From Cryptomeria japonica (lineage: Eukaryota > Streptophyta > Pinopsida > Cupressales > Cupressaceae), in assembly GCF_030272615.1 (NCBI RefSeq), contig NC_081414.1:524382137-524446136 (forward strand): DNA of 64,000 nucleotides, given 5' to 3'. The position numbers and the translations under genes are program-made. The notes beneath the pieces are model-generated. The model ran no database searches. It saw only the letters and a list, made by a program, of their open reading frames with translations, and had not been told where the DNA came from. Position 1 is the stretch's first letter, and each line of letters begins with the position of its first letter. Below, piece after piece: positions 1 to 10,887 of the stretch.

Positions 1-456
1 ATAGAGAATAGGGCAGATCAGCAAAGGTGATACAATCAAAGTATTTGGCACTTAAATGGAACTCATTCAGGAATTGTTAGATGCTATTTTGGAGTTCATT
101 CATTTTAAACCATCTATGTAGATTATCTATAAGGGAGTGAGCTTTCTGGGGTTATAGCCCTTATTGTAATTGAGTTGTAAGCTCTAGGCAGTGTTCTTGA
201 ATGCAAGTGTATTCCCCATTTGTAATATAATTTTGCTGCTAGCCATAGTGAAATAATATTATGGGTTCAAATCCCACTGTGGTTTTTCCCATTTGGTTTT
301 CCACGTAAAAATCCTAGTGTTATGATTTTGTGGTTGGTTATTTTGGTTTCTACATTTCAGTTTTATGCTTATGCTTTTGGTGGTTTAAAGTTGTCAGAAA
401 ATTGAATAACCGGTAGATCACTGATTCACCCCTCTTAGTGATTCCTGATTTCAATA
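1..456 (+). repeat. SIR-1 5' LTR, 3' part only
   Basis: This stretch aligns with 18690-19145, including the segment around GTAGCCCTTATTGTAATTGA and the end reading ...GATTTCAATA, where the 3' LTR ends ...GATTTCAACA. The last CA has decayed to TA. The LTR is followed after two bases by the primer binding site. The start of the LTR is outside the window. Confidence 0.85.
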
Positions 457-458
457 AT

Positions 459-470
459 TGGTATCAGAGC
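459..470 (+). other. SIR-1 primer binding site (tRNA-Met type)
   Basis: TGGTATCAGAGC lies two bases after the LTR end. This is the usual plant primer binding site complementary to the 3' end of initiator tRNA-Met, where minus-strand cDNA synthesis starts. Confidence 0.9.
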
Positions 471-524
471 CTAGTTTCTCTGAGGAAGCCTAACCGCTTC
501 AGGAAGGTCTGGGAGTTTGAGTCA

Positions 525-1683
525 ATGGATTATGTTTTTTCAGAGACAACTTAGTGTGGCACTTGAGGATCTTGATGCAACAAGAAATGAGATAAGTTCC
601 TTGAAGAGAAACTTGAATGTTGTTTATTACTTCATTAGGACTTGAAGGATCAAGTGAACACTTCAAGAGACAAGAGGAAGGAATTTATGAACAAGCTGAA
701 GGAGAAAGAAGATCAAATCATGGAAAATCAGGGCAAAGTTGATGAATGTGACAAACTTGCAAGAGAGAATGTTGCTTTGAAGAATGAGATGCAATCCATT
801 GTGATGAAGTTGACTAAGGAGATTGAAGACCAGAAGAAGAATGAAGAGAATTTGACACAATAATTGAAGGATAGAGTAGATTAATGCTTCAGTCTTATAT
901 ATGAGAATGATCAATTGAAGCTTAAGTTGATACAGTCACAAAATAATGGACAAGAACTTGAAAGACAGATTGTTACCTAAGAGATGAACTTGCTACTGCA
1001 AATGAATACAAAGGAAAATTCAATGCTAGCTTAGCAAGGCTTGATGAGATCCTGGAAAGTCAGAGACATGGAAAGGACATGTGAGGAATTGGATTTGAGA
1101 AAGGAGAATCCTCTGGATCTAGACAAAGCAATGCAAAACCTACTCCTAAGAAGAGAGAGAATCCTCTGGTAAGACAACCTAATGCTTATAAATTCAATGG
1201 TATATGCTTTACTTGTAATAAATTTGGTCATATGGAAAATTAGTGTAGAAGTAGGATGAATAATGGAATGATAATATGAACAATGGTCCTACCTTTATGG
1301 GTCAGTGTTTCATATGCAATAATTTTGGTGACAAGTCAAATATGTGCAACGTAATAATGAATAACTTTCAAAACAAGAGATGCTATTCTTGTGGGATGTT
1401 TGGACATATCTCTAACCAGTGAAGAATGAGACCAAATCAAATGAACTTCAAACCTATGCAGAATGTTGTTTGTCATGCATGCAATAAAATCGGTCACATT
1501 GCAAAATATTGCAGAAGAAAAAGTAATGGTTCAGTGAATCAAAGTAAATCAAATGAGAAAGGGAAAGTGAAAGTATAAGAAATCAGAGATCAACATAAGA
1601 AAATATGGGTGAAGAAGGAAGATTCTGCTACAACAAATGGCTCCACACCTGAATCTGGTGATGGAACCTCATCTGGTAACTAG
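525..1683 (+). pseudogene. SIR-1 gag-like pseudogene: coiled coil plus four CCHC knuckles
   Basis: The N-terminal half is rich in K and E with heptad-like spacing (coiled coil, roughly 540-1080), best preserved at 642-863. It is followed by four zinc knuckles of form C-x2-C-x4-H-x4-C at 1205-1246, 1306-1347, 1381-1422 and 1471-1512. Knuckle 1 has a stop before its last Cys, knuckle 2 has D in place of H, and the last Cys codon of knuckle 3 is now TGA; knuckle 4 is intact. The protein ends SSGN-stop at 1681-1683, matching the SSSN-stop and SSTN-stop ends of the SIR-3 and SIR-2 copies. Several stops and at least one frameshift near 640 show it is dead. The expected role is the nucleocapsid that packages element RNA. 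The UBN2-type gag core usual in copia was not recognised. Confidence 0.8.
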
Positions 1684-2077
1684 AGCTTTTTACCTTAGGG
1701 GGAAATTTTCATGTAGATTCTAAGAACTCCCTCTTTAGAGATTTGTAATCAAGTCTAGAAGGTTGCAGAAGGCTTAAATCATATATACAAATGTTGTCTG
1801 GAAGATTTGATGCTCCAATAAGTGACTCCATGAAAATCAAGGTAACCGGTTGCAGCATTTACTGCAATGCAGAATTAGGTTTTTGAAGGTTAAAAAAGGC
1901 ATTTCAAAGCTCTATTTTTCACAATGCAATCAAGAGAAAAGTGAAGAGCAGTAGAGCAAAGTAATTTGGTGATTAAACAGTGATTACAACGATCGTAAAG
2001 TGAATTCATGTGCCTGATTGTGAATTGAGGTATTTATCTATTTCAAGCTATCAGTTTTTGAAAACCGTAAGTTATCA
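1684..2077 (+). other. Spacer between gag and ORF2 of SIR-1
   Basis: About 390 bp with no convincing coding frame. The equivalent spacer is about 305 bp in SIR-3. How ORF2 would be expressed (splicing, reinitiation or an internal promoter) is not visible in the sequence. Confidence 0.5.
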
Positions 2078-2545
2078 ATGGCATCAGTCTCCAAAATTGC
2101 TACCTTGCTGGTTGTGGAAATCAAGGAAAGGGCTCGACCCGTTTTCAAGAAACATCCTTTGAAATCAGTTGAGGATGATCTAGAAGGAGCATTCACTTAT
2201 ATACCTTATGGTGTTCTTCATAACGAGGATATAAGGGCATATATCCATTGTGATCTTGAAGAACTCAACAGTGCTGACATGTTGACCCTGTGCAACAATC
2301 ATCTGGCAAACAACTTGGGGAATCTCATGCCAAAATATCAGTATTTGTAGGTTAAGAGTTTCTCTCAGTGCGTACAATTTTTGACATTTGATGAGAAGGA
2401 ATGGATCTAGTACATACTCAACAAAATTAACACTGAATGTATGTGTTTGGATAAGCCTTACAAGATCACTAAGCAAGAAATCCAGGTCATGACTTGTCTA
2501 AGTGCATCCGGTGAAGTTCCTAGCTTAAGGAAAATATCAAACAAC
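2078..2545 (+). pseudogene. SIR-1 ORF2, N-terminal part (unknown function)
   Basis: An ATG at 2078 opens a frame beginning MASVSK that runs to 2350 (stop) and continues in the same frame to the LARD-1 insertion. It is homologous to the N-terminus of SIR-3 ORF2: both begin MAS, both have a RPVF motif near residue 25, and both have a YIHC motif about 55 residues later. A second conserved stretch, LDKPY followed by GEV, is shared with SIR-2. Removing LARD-1 plus one TSD restores the same reading frame at 15268. I do not recognise the protein family. No signal peptide or membrane segment is evident. Confidence 0.75.
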
Positions 2546-5500
2546 TGTAACACCCCGCCAGGAAACCCCTAAGGGTTTAAGTTAAAAACACTCAAATAGA
2601 GTGTAAATATTTTTTTTTTATAATAATATTTAAGAGTATTACTGATTAGTTACAACATTAAGATATTTTGGAGTTATCTAAAAATTAGATAACACAGTGG
2701 AAGGCTAAATGAACCTAAGGAGTTTCCCAACGTGATTACGTAACCTTACCACCTGACTCAACTCGGGTCAAATGATCCAATAAACTGGTTATCTTAATTA
2801 CGAGATAATGCATAAGACATGGACATATATTTATGCTCGATAAATTGATGTCTTTGAATTTTAGGAAGCACCCATTTACTTTGGGTGGTTAGGAGGCCAT
2901 CGTGAGGTTATTTACTCAATGCACTTTAAAACATAATTAATTTAAAAGGCCTCCCTTAAGGTTCAAAGCGATTAATATACCGAAGTTCATTCATTTGGTT
3001 TTAAGGTAACCACCCACATTTGATATCTTTCTTAAATATTAAAAGTATGGCTAATAAGATGAGATTCGTTCATTAAGGATTAAACTTCCATTAATAGAGT
3101 GAGGTCTCTTCATTTGAATTCAAGCATAACCAACTAATGAGTCGTAGTTCTTTTATGGAGGATAAAATGTAAGTAACCATAGAAATCATTCATTGAAGTT
3201 TTAATAATGCTAATCGATGGACTAAATTCATTAAGGTGCAAAAGTATTAGGAACACATGAGTTCATCCTTTAAATTAAAATATAGTTAGCAAGATGATAT
3301 TCATCATCACAGGATTAAAATATAAGTTCATAGTGACGTTCTCCCATTAGGATTAGAATATAACTATCTTATTGCATGTCACTCTTTTTAGTTAAATGAA
3401 GTTAATATGAAGAGATACATTTACTAGAATTAAGATATAAACAACTATACGAATACTCCCCTTTTAAGTTCAATTTTAGCAATCATAAAGAGATTCTTTT
3501 ATTAGGGTTATCATTATGGATAAATAGTTGAGTTCACCCAATTATCAAGTTAATTTGGTAAGGATTATTTGTTAAGATTAAAACATAAATAACTAAACAA
3601 ATTCATCCAATATAGTGTAGTATGATTAACATGGTGATACTCATTTAAGAAGATAAAAAGTAAATACCTATATGATGTTCATCCTTTAGATTTCAACTTA
3701 GAAATTACAACATTAGTACTAACTTTGTTACCCATACACATTCGATCAATTTACCAACTTATATCAAGCTAAAACAATAAAGGCATCCTAATGAGATTCT
3801 TTCCACCATTATTTCCTTTAATTAACATAAACCAAATTCTTCTCCATAATCATACTTACAATGTTTTATGAACCTGATTACTACATTTATCAAGATGAAT
3901 AATTTTATGTGCTTTGATTTAGCTTCATTAAATTCCCACCATACACTTATGAAAAGCAACCATACATGATAACTTAAAGTACGAAATAAAAGAAACAAGG
4001 CATCGCATAACACGGATATGATCTCGGAGTTCACCCCTAAGGGCTACATCTCTAGGTCTACTCAACTGCAAGACCCCTCTGGCATTTAAATATAGTTAAG
4101 AATACATAATTTACATGTCTTTTACATTCTTGCCACTTAGGCGAACACAACCCATATACAACAGTCACCTCGGTAAATAATTACATAATGATCCCCTCTA
4201 AAGCGGATCCTACAAAATACATCAAAGCAATAACAAGTAATTCTTAACTGTCAGTACCCTAACTGGAGACTTGACCGACATTGACCAGACATAAGCAATC
4301 AGACGACAGGGTCCCAACATTCCTATCAAGGGCGTGCTATTATAATAGACATAATGATTACCAAATTATTAAGCCATGCTCAAGTGTTAATGGGTAGTTA
4401 CAACATTTCCTCAAGTTGACTTAAGCATCTAAACAGATTATTTAATCCTTAGATAAACACCAAAGACAAGTTGGTTTTACAAAAGTAATCTACCCCTTCT
4501 CTAGCTATACAAAAAAAATTACCCTTTTTCTATAAAGATCAAAATACATTGAGAGTAAATAAAGGAATGGGAAAATCATTTCCCAGCTAAATTGAGCTTC
4601 TATTGCATACACAAAAAAAAGGGTCAAAGTCTAATGCCACCATTCAATTTTCTCATTAGCATTTAAACGTGAGTCCCCATATTTTCCACTTAAATGAAAT
4701 AAAACTTAAATACACATTTCAACATTTGTAAAGATAATGAAAATCATTGCCATATTACATTCCAAAAATCAATATATATCATCAAATTATATATGCTAAT
4801 TAGATGTTACCTATATTAACATATATTTTAATATATCTATTTATCCCTCTTTTTTTTTAAAAAGAAAAACATTACTTATTAAAATATACATCTCAACTCA
4901 CATTTTTAATATAAAATATTACTTATAATATATTTATATTAATAAGCATCTTTTTTTTTGTTTGCATAAAATAAAACAAACTATATTCAAATTTTAACTT
5001 ACCTAAAATACTAAATAATAACTAAAAAAAAAACAGTAAAAAAATTAGAGGGCGGCCAACCCTAGGCGGCGAAACCCTAGGGCGGTCGTGCCCTAGCCGA
5101 AGAGGCTACGGCCTCCACAGAGGACGTAGGCCCCTCGGCCTCCACTTACAGTGGAGTTGGGGGTACTGTGCCTGCCATGGGGGTCGCAGGCCCTTCGGCT
5201 CCCCCACACAGTGGCGCTGGGAGGAGCTGCGGCCTCCATGGGAGACGCAGTCCCCTTTAGCCCCCACTGTGTGTGGGCACCGAATGGAGCTGCAGCGGTG
5301 CCATGGGGAGGGGCGGGTTGAGCTTTGGCTCCCCCCCCGAAAACCCCAAATTGACTTTTTTTTTGTATATAATTTTTTTGCATAAAAAACCAGTTTCGAC
5401 TTAACAGCATTTTTTTCTTGTTTTTTTAAAAAAAATACCCATAAACGAAATACCCAAAAACGTTAAAAAACCCCCATTTTTCCATTTGTTACAGTCACAT

Positions 5501-7094
5501 TCATTTGTTCTTTTTTTTTGTCTTTTCCCAGCATGTTATGGTTTTTTTTTTTTTTTTTTTTTAACAAATAGGAGAGATTGATGAATAACCTTCAAATCCG
5601 TTTAGTATTTGCAGTCCGTTTTCCTCACAAAGATCCAACAATGGAAAATCTGAAAACCAGTATTGCAAGAAAGAAAAATATAAGACATTATGATCAAACT
5701 AATGAATAGAATCCTACCTCCAAATGCATTTCGGGAAGAGTTTTGATGAAGAGCTCAACCTGCAACTCAAAGCAAATCTCCTTTTTTTTTTCCAAAATTT
5801 TTTTTCCCCATCTCCATTTTCAAAAAAAAAACCCCAAAAAGAGAAACCCCAAAATATTTCCAAAGACTAGGTTAAATGAGAAACCCCCCCCTTTTTATTT
5901 TTGACCTAATTTTCAATTTCGAATTTAGGCATTTATTTTTAAAATAAAAGAAAATGAGAATGGAAATCATTCCTTTCGACTATTCAATACATCTTATCCA
6001 TTTTTTTTTCTTATTAAAATTAAAATGCTTCTATTTCTTATTATTCCTAATTTTAATTTCTCCATATTACTTTAGCCAACATTTATATTTTGAACTATTA
6101 ACAAGGGTAAGGTATTTAGGTTAATTTAAATTTCCAAAAATCAATCCTTTATACTATATCAACTTTACAAGTAAAAAGAATAATTTCCTTTAAATAATAA
6201 AATTTACCCTTTCTTTTCCAAAATGCGAAAATGATAAATTTATTTCTATTTCCCAATGACTTTAAATCTTTCCTTTCTAAAAACGCATAACTAATTGAAT
6301 TCGTTATTTTTAAAATTAACTATTAAATTAACTCGCTACAACATAATAAAGCGACCTTTTTAATAAATGACTAATCTCTTGAAAGAAACCTATTTATTAT
6401 AATTTTCTCAACTACAAATGCGTAAATGAGCACATTAATCCAAGTTAAATACTTTAAGCTTGCTACAAATCTAATTAAAGCGATCTCTTTAAATTAACGA
6501 TTAATTATATAAAAGAAACTACCTATTTTAAATTCTCTACATTACTAATGTGTACATCCACACATTAAATTGAATTGAATACTTAGGATAACAAACTCCA
6601 CTTACCCCGTGCATGGCATGCAAACCGAGGAAGTCCACCAAATCACTCGACATGCAACCCAATGAAAAGAAAGCCCCACAAACCACACACGACGCTCACC
6701 TGACCATGGCTAAGGCAAGACGAGAGTTTTATGACCCCCAAATCCGAATTCTGAGGATGGAGGAGGTTTACTCAAACCTGCGAATCCCGAAGGAGATGAA
6801 CCTCGCCCTAGGCGGTGTTGTACCCGCAATCTCCTGCACCCATGAATCATGCAGGCATACATATACATATACATATTCAATGAAGGCGTTAGCTCGAGAT
6901 TTATAACCAGAATTAGGAAACAACTACATTTACACAAAAATCGATGCAAAAGCACAATAATAGGTATGCACAATTATTTATTTTATCTAAACTCCACATT
7001 GCATCACAGTTAACCTACCATTCAAGAATGCCACATAGGAAGTCAATCAAGGTCAAACGGGTTTTACAAGTTTGACCAGGGTAGGGGCATTACA
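2546..7094 (-). repeat. LARD-1 left LTR (3' LTR in element orientation), 4,549 bp
   Basis: It matches 10888-15262 along its length with scattered substitutions and small indels. The main difference is a segment near 3410-3560 that is missing from the right copy near 11748. Ends are TG...CA with 5 bp TSDs outside. The interior is AT-rich except for a GC-rich block at about 5045-5345. The short ORFs inside, on both strands, have no recognisable product. Confidence 0.93.
5045..5345. other. GC-rich block inside the left LARD-1 LTR
   Basis: This block, with CCCTAGGGCGG and GGCCTCCAC motifs, stands out from very AT-rich flanks. It recurs at about 13230-13525 in the other LTR. Overlapping ORFs on both strands (for example 5093-5410) follow from its base composition, and they are not conserved between the two LTR copies. 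It is probably part of the LTR transcript leader; this is inferred. Confidence 0.6.
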
Positions 7095-7113
7095 TTCTCC
7101 CCCCCTAGGCTCC
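7095..7113 (-). other. LARD-1 polypurine tract (complement)
   Basis: A C-rich run directly abuts the inner end of the left LTR. On the minus strand it reads as a purine run with CTAGGGGGGGAGAA, the primer for plus-strand DNA. The next bases are related to the same position in LARD-2. Confidence 0.85.
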
Positions 7114-8389
7114 AACTTACTCTTGGAAGTTGCAAGGCTAAATGGAAGTCATACAACACGTATTAGCCCTTAACTCAATTAACAATTATCAATTTGCACA
7201 AACAACTATTTTGTCAACTTTTTAGGACATTATTTATAAATCCTCTACGAATGTCATTATCCATTAACGGAATGCAACTAACATCATTCACATCTTAAAA
7301 TATTCTAGAATTTACTCACAATCATAGTAGAGAAACGACAATTTTCCTTTTTTTTTTTAAAAACCAAATTAAGGCAATTAAAATATATAGACACAGTTAT
7401 CATACCCATTTATCAAACATGACAAGAAAATATGCCCTCAAGGTCAATTTCTTTCACCAATTCATCTCTTTCGCAAAACTTTATCGCATAGAACTAGCTT
7501 CAGATATCAATTTCTACAACCAAGTTAACTTTTGACAAATAAGAGCAACGTAAGAACTCAATTGTTTACACTTTTCAGACATACAAGAACCTTTCCAATG
7601 ACTATGCCCCATAACATAGTGACAAGTTAATACCATTTAATCCATGATTACACATAATATCCATCCACAAGACTGGTTTGCACAACACAAAAGGCCACAT
7701 GTGAGCATGTCTAATGCTCGGTCAAAGGTAACATATACGATCCACATCTCTATGCCTGCTCTCAGAACATATACATGATCAACAAATATCCAACATCTCA
7801 CTCAAGGGCTTGATGGTGCTAGGGTACACCATAGCGGTGCTACCTTCCATACAAGTCCCTCGTGAATTTTCCTTGTTGCGTAAGGTGTTTAGCCTCCAAG
7901 AGATAGTCACCACACATAGGTAGGTAGTGGATCCTAGCTGTCTCACAGCCTCACATACCTCCATCCTCAAGGTTCCCTACGTCTACTTCCTCGTATACAC
8001 TCATCCAAGACCGTCTCCTACGTTCTTGGAGAGGAATTCACATTGCAACACAAGACTAGCATACGAAAACAACAAGGATAAACCAGTTTAGCCACCAAAG
8101 TACAAAAGAATAAAGGTAATAATTGTCAATTCCAAAAATAAAACAAGAAATAATTTCCAAATTTGCAACATCAAATCAAGTAAGATCAAGATTGCAAGTT
8201 CATGGCTAAACTATCAAGGTCAAAGTAAAATAAATTGCTGGCCCACATGGAAAAAAATAAATAAATAAAAGAAAATCATAAGTGCACATTACATCACTAC
8301 GTGACTAGCAGCTAGCCACCAACGAGGAAGGAAGGGACAATCGTCTAGCTATCCTAGTAGCTCATCATGTGGTGTAGTCAAGTCACACA

Positions 8390-8640
8390 TCCACATGGCA
8401 TGGCAGTGTGCACCTCGACATCACCTCGCATCATGTCGTCACGCAGCATGGCTCTACCCTATACCTATCGGTAGGCCGCATGGAAATGTCTACTACATCC
8501 CGCATTGTGTCTCAACACGGCATGGCAATACTCCAAGCGGATAGGGCACGCAATGGACGTATCCCGCATGGTAGTGTACCTTGCAGATAGGGCACGCGTC
8601 GGTCACACTCCGCATAGCGATGTTCCTCTCAGGATACTCG
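8390..8640. repeat. Degenerate tandem array with CCGCATGG cores in the LARD-1 interior
   Basis: Diverged units contain variants of GCATGGCAGTGT, CCGCATGGAAATGT, GGCATGGCAATACT, CCGCATGGTAGTGT and CCGCATAGCGATGT, and two copies of GATAGGGCACGC. Unit length varies, roughly 25-60 bp. The array is more GC-rich than the rest of the interior. Confidence 0.65.
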
Positions 8641-10873
8641 CCGTAAGCCAGAGGTATACATGGCTAAGGTCTACCCACAAGTCTACCAACACTAGTCTAT
8701 TGGCAACTCATGTAAGAAAAATAACACGCCTCTCATGAAGACAAGGCAAAAGATGCTCAAATAAAATCCATCCATATGCTCAAGAACTGTCATCTATATG
8801 CTCAAAGTAAAGGATAGGAATTAGGCTGGCACACATGAACCTCGTAAATTGGTTCATCACAAGGGGAAGTATAGAGTACACCTATGTTACAGTTCATTAC
8901 AAAACTATACTTTTCCTCAAAATAGGGAAGCTAAAGTCGCTTCGCGTCAACATTACTCATACGCTGTTCATACTATTCAAGGAATGGTGACTTCTACTAC
9001 TACCCCTTCACATACTGACTTATCAACAACTCGTGGGTTGGCACTCAGTAAGGAACAAATAAGAAACATCACATAGATAGGTATGGTTTCCCATACTCAT
9101 AAGCAAACATATTCCCCATGGTTGATTACTTCACCATCCCATGGGCACACCTAGCAAGTACGGGTTTCTTACAACACACACAGAATAGCACCATTACTGG
9201 TTTAGTCACATTTACGGGGAGTACTTTACATTATGCTAACATATACTTAAGGGAAGTTTTAATTATGCTTTACACATGAATCACTAAATAAAGTTTACTC
9301 TAGATACACGTACTGAAATTCTCAACAATTCAAATTTACACAAAGAATTAACATCATTCTAATATCTTTCTCAATTTCCCTTAAGCATTTTCATTCACAT
9401 TACTAACTATGCAATTTCTTTTTCCAAGGCAAAAAAACTTTCCCCTTTCAATTAGAAGCCCAAAGCAACATACAATTTCATGTGCGTTATAAGAATTCTT
9501 TTTCTTAAATCACTGCATTTTAAATAGTATTTCAAAACAACAAATCCTATAATTTAGGCAAGAGGAGGAAAAGAGTTGGAAAATCATCTATTTCCTACGA
9601 TTACACAAGAACTTCAAGATCACACCATATGCTCGGATATAAGTCTATCATTTTAGTTGCACAGTTTTCATTTCGCTATCTTTTAGGAAGGTGCCAAAGC
9701 ATCCTAACATGACATTTCTAATTATTATTGTTGCACTATAATGTCCTAGTTTTCCGAACAAGAATTCAAGACAACCAAATTTTCTTTTGTAATACAAGTC
9801 TTCTTGAGAACAATCACTATTCGTAATACAATACAATACAATAATACATCAAATCTAACATTGAAAATTCATAATATGACAAGGAGGTAAATGAAGAGCT
9901 ATCTACTAGATATTACACATTTAATGCATACAAATTAACAAGTCGTTCATTTACTCTTTTTGAAACATAATAAGACAATTATCTATATCCAAAGCAAGTT
10001 AAATGGTGCGTCTCTTAATAGGTCCTAAATCACACTAGTTGAATAAGCACATAAAACCATCTTTTGAGGAACACATTAATACACTCCTGAAGCTACTATA
10101 ACATGTCCTCTTTTGGTATTCCTTTCACAACAAGCAATTTTCATAAAATCAACTATGCGCATTTTAATGCACCTTACTTAAGATGGAATTTAATTATATT
10201 ACTCCTACCAAGCACATGGAGAACCCTTTAATGCAAACATACCATTTTCTATAATTAACCAAAAATTAACTCCCAAACCAAATCCCTTTCACAATCTAAA
10301 ACACAAAAAAAAAGTTATAAGGCTCCCACAAGGGCTCAAGATATATCATCCTTTCTTTTGCAATAAGAAAACTTAAGTAAGAGATAACTACACATATCAA
10401 TTCCTTTTAATTTTACTAGAGAGAGAGAAGAAGAAGAGTCATAATCACTCAATGTACTACATAATAAGCATTAACATTTGCCATACTAGTCTTTCAAGTG
10501 GACAATCATTAAAATTGATCAATACCATAAACAAGCACATACCGTACTTTTAGATTCAAGATATTAACAACCAACCCAGATGGATTAGTCAAAAGAGTAA
10601 AACAAATCAAGATCAAAGGTACATACGAATCCCTTTCAAAGTAAGAGAAATCGTAGACCAAGACCTCAATAAGTAGACAAAACACCTATAATTATTTCCC
10701 AAACACCCACATCAATAAGGTGAAAACAAGGTGTGAACACACACGTTACACACAAGTAGGGTTTGTTCAATCACACCCTCACATCAAGGAGGACAAGCAC
10801 ACAACATAAGGTAGACACACACACACCAACTAAGGGCACAAGCGAAACTAGAGATCCAAGTGTTGCAACATGG

Positions 10874-10885
10874 GCTCTGATACCA
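10874..10885 (-). other. LARD-1 primer binding site (tRNA-Met type, complement)
   Basis: GCTCTGATACCA on the plus strand is TGGTATCAGAGC on the minus strand, two bases from the right LTR. It fixes the element orientation as minus. Confidence 0.92.
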
Positions 10886-10887
10886 AG

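Larger units (their letters stand above)
7095..10887 (-). other. LARD-1 non-coding interior
   Basis: About 3.8 kb without gag, protease, RT, RNase H or integrase motifs on either strand. ORFs are at most about 75 codons and look random. The region holds a decayed tandem array (8390-8640) and otherwise low-complexity AT-rich sequence. In known LARDs such interiors are conserved as RNA structure rather than protein; whether that holds here cannot be judged from one copy. Confidence 0.8.

Noticed and set aside
3822-4034. 70-codon ORF conserved in both LARD-1 LTRs (also 12004-12216)
   Set aside because: Conservation follows from the LTRs being recent duplicates; there is no domain, and the ORF lies in AT-rich sequence.
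5093-5410. 105-codon minus-strand ORF in the left LARD-1 LTR
   Set aside because: It lies in a GC-rich LTR block; the matching part of the other LTR has different frames because of indels, and no domain is visible.
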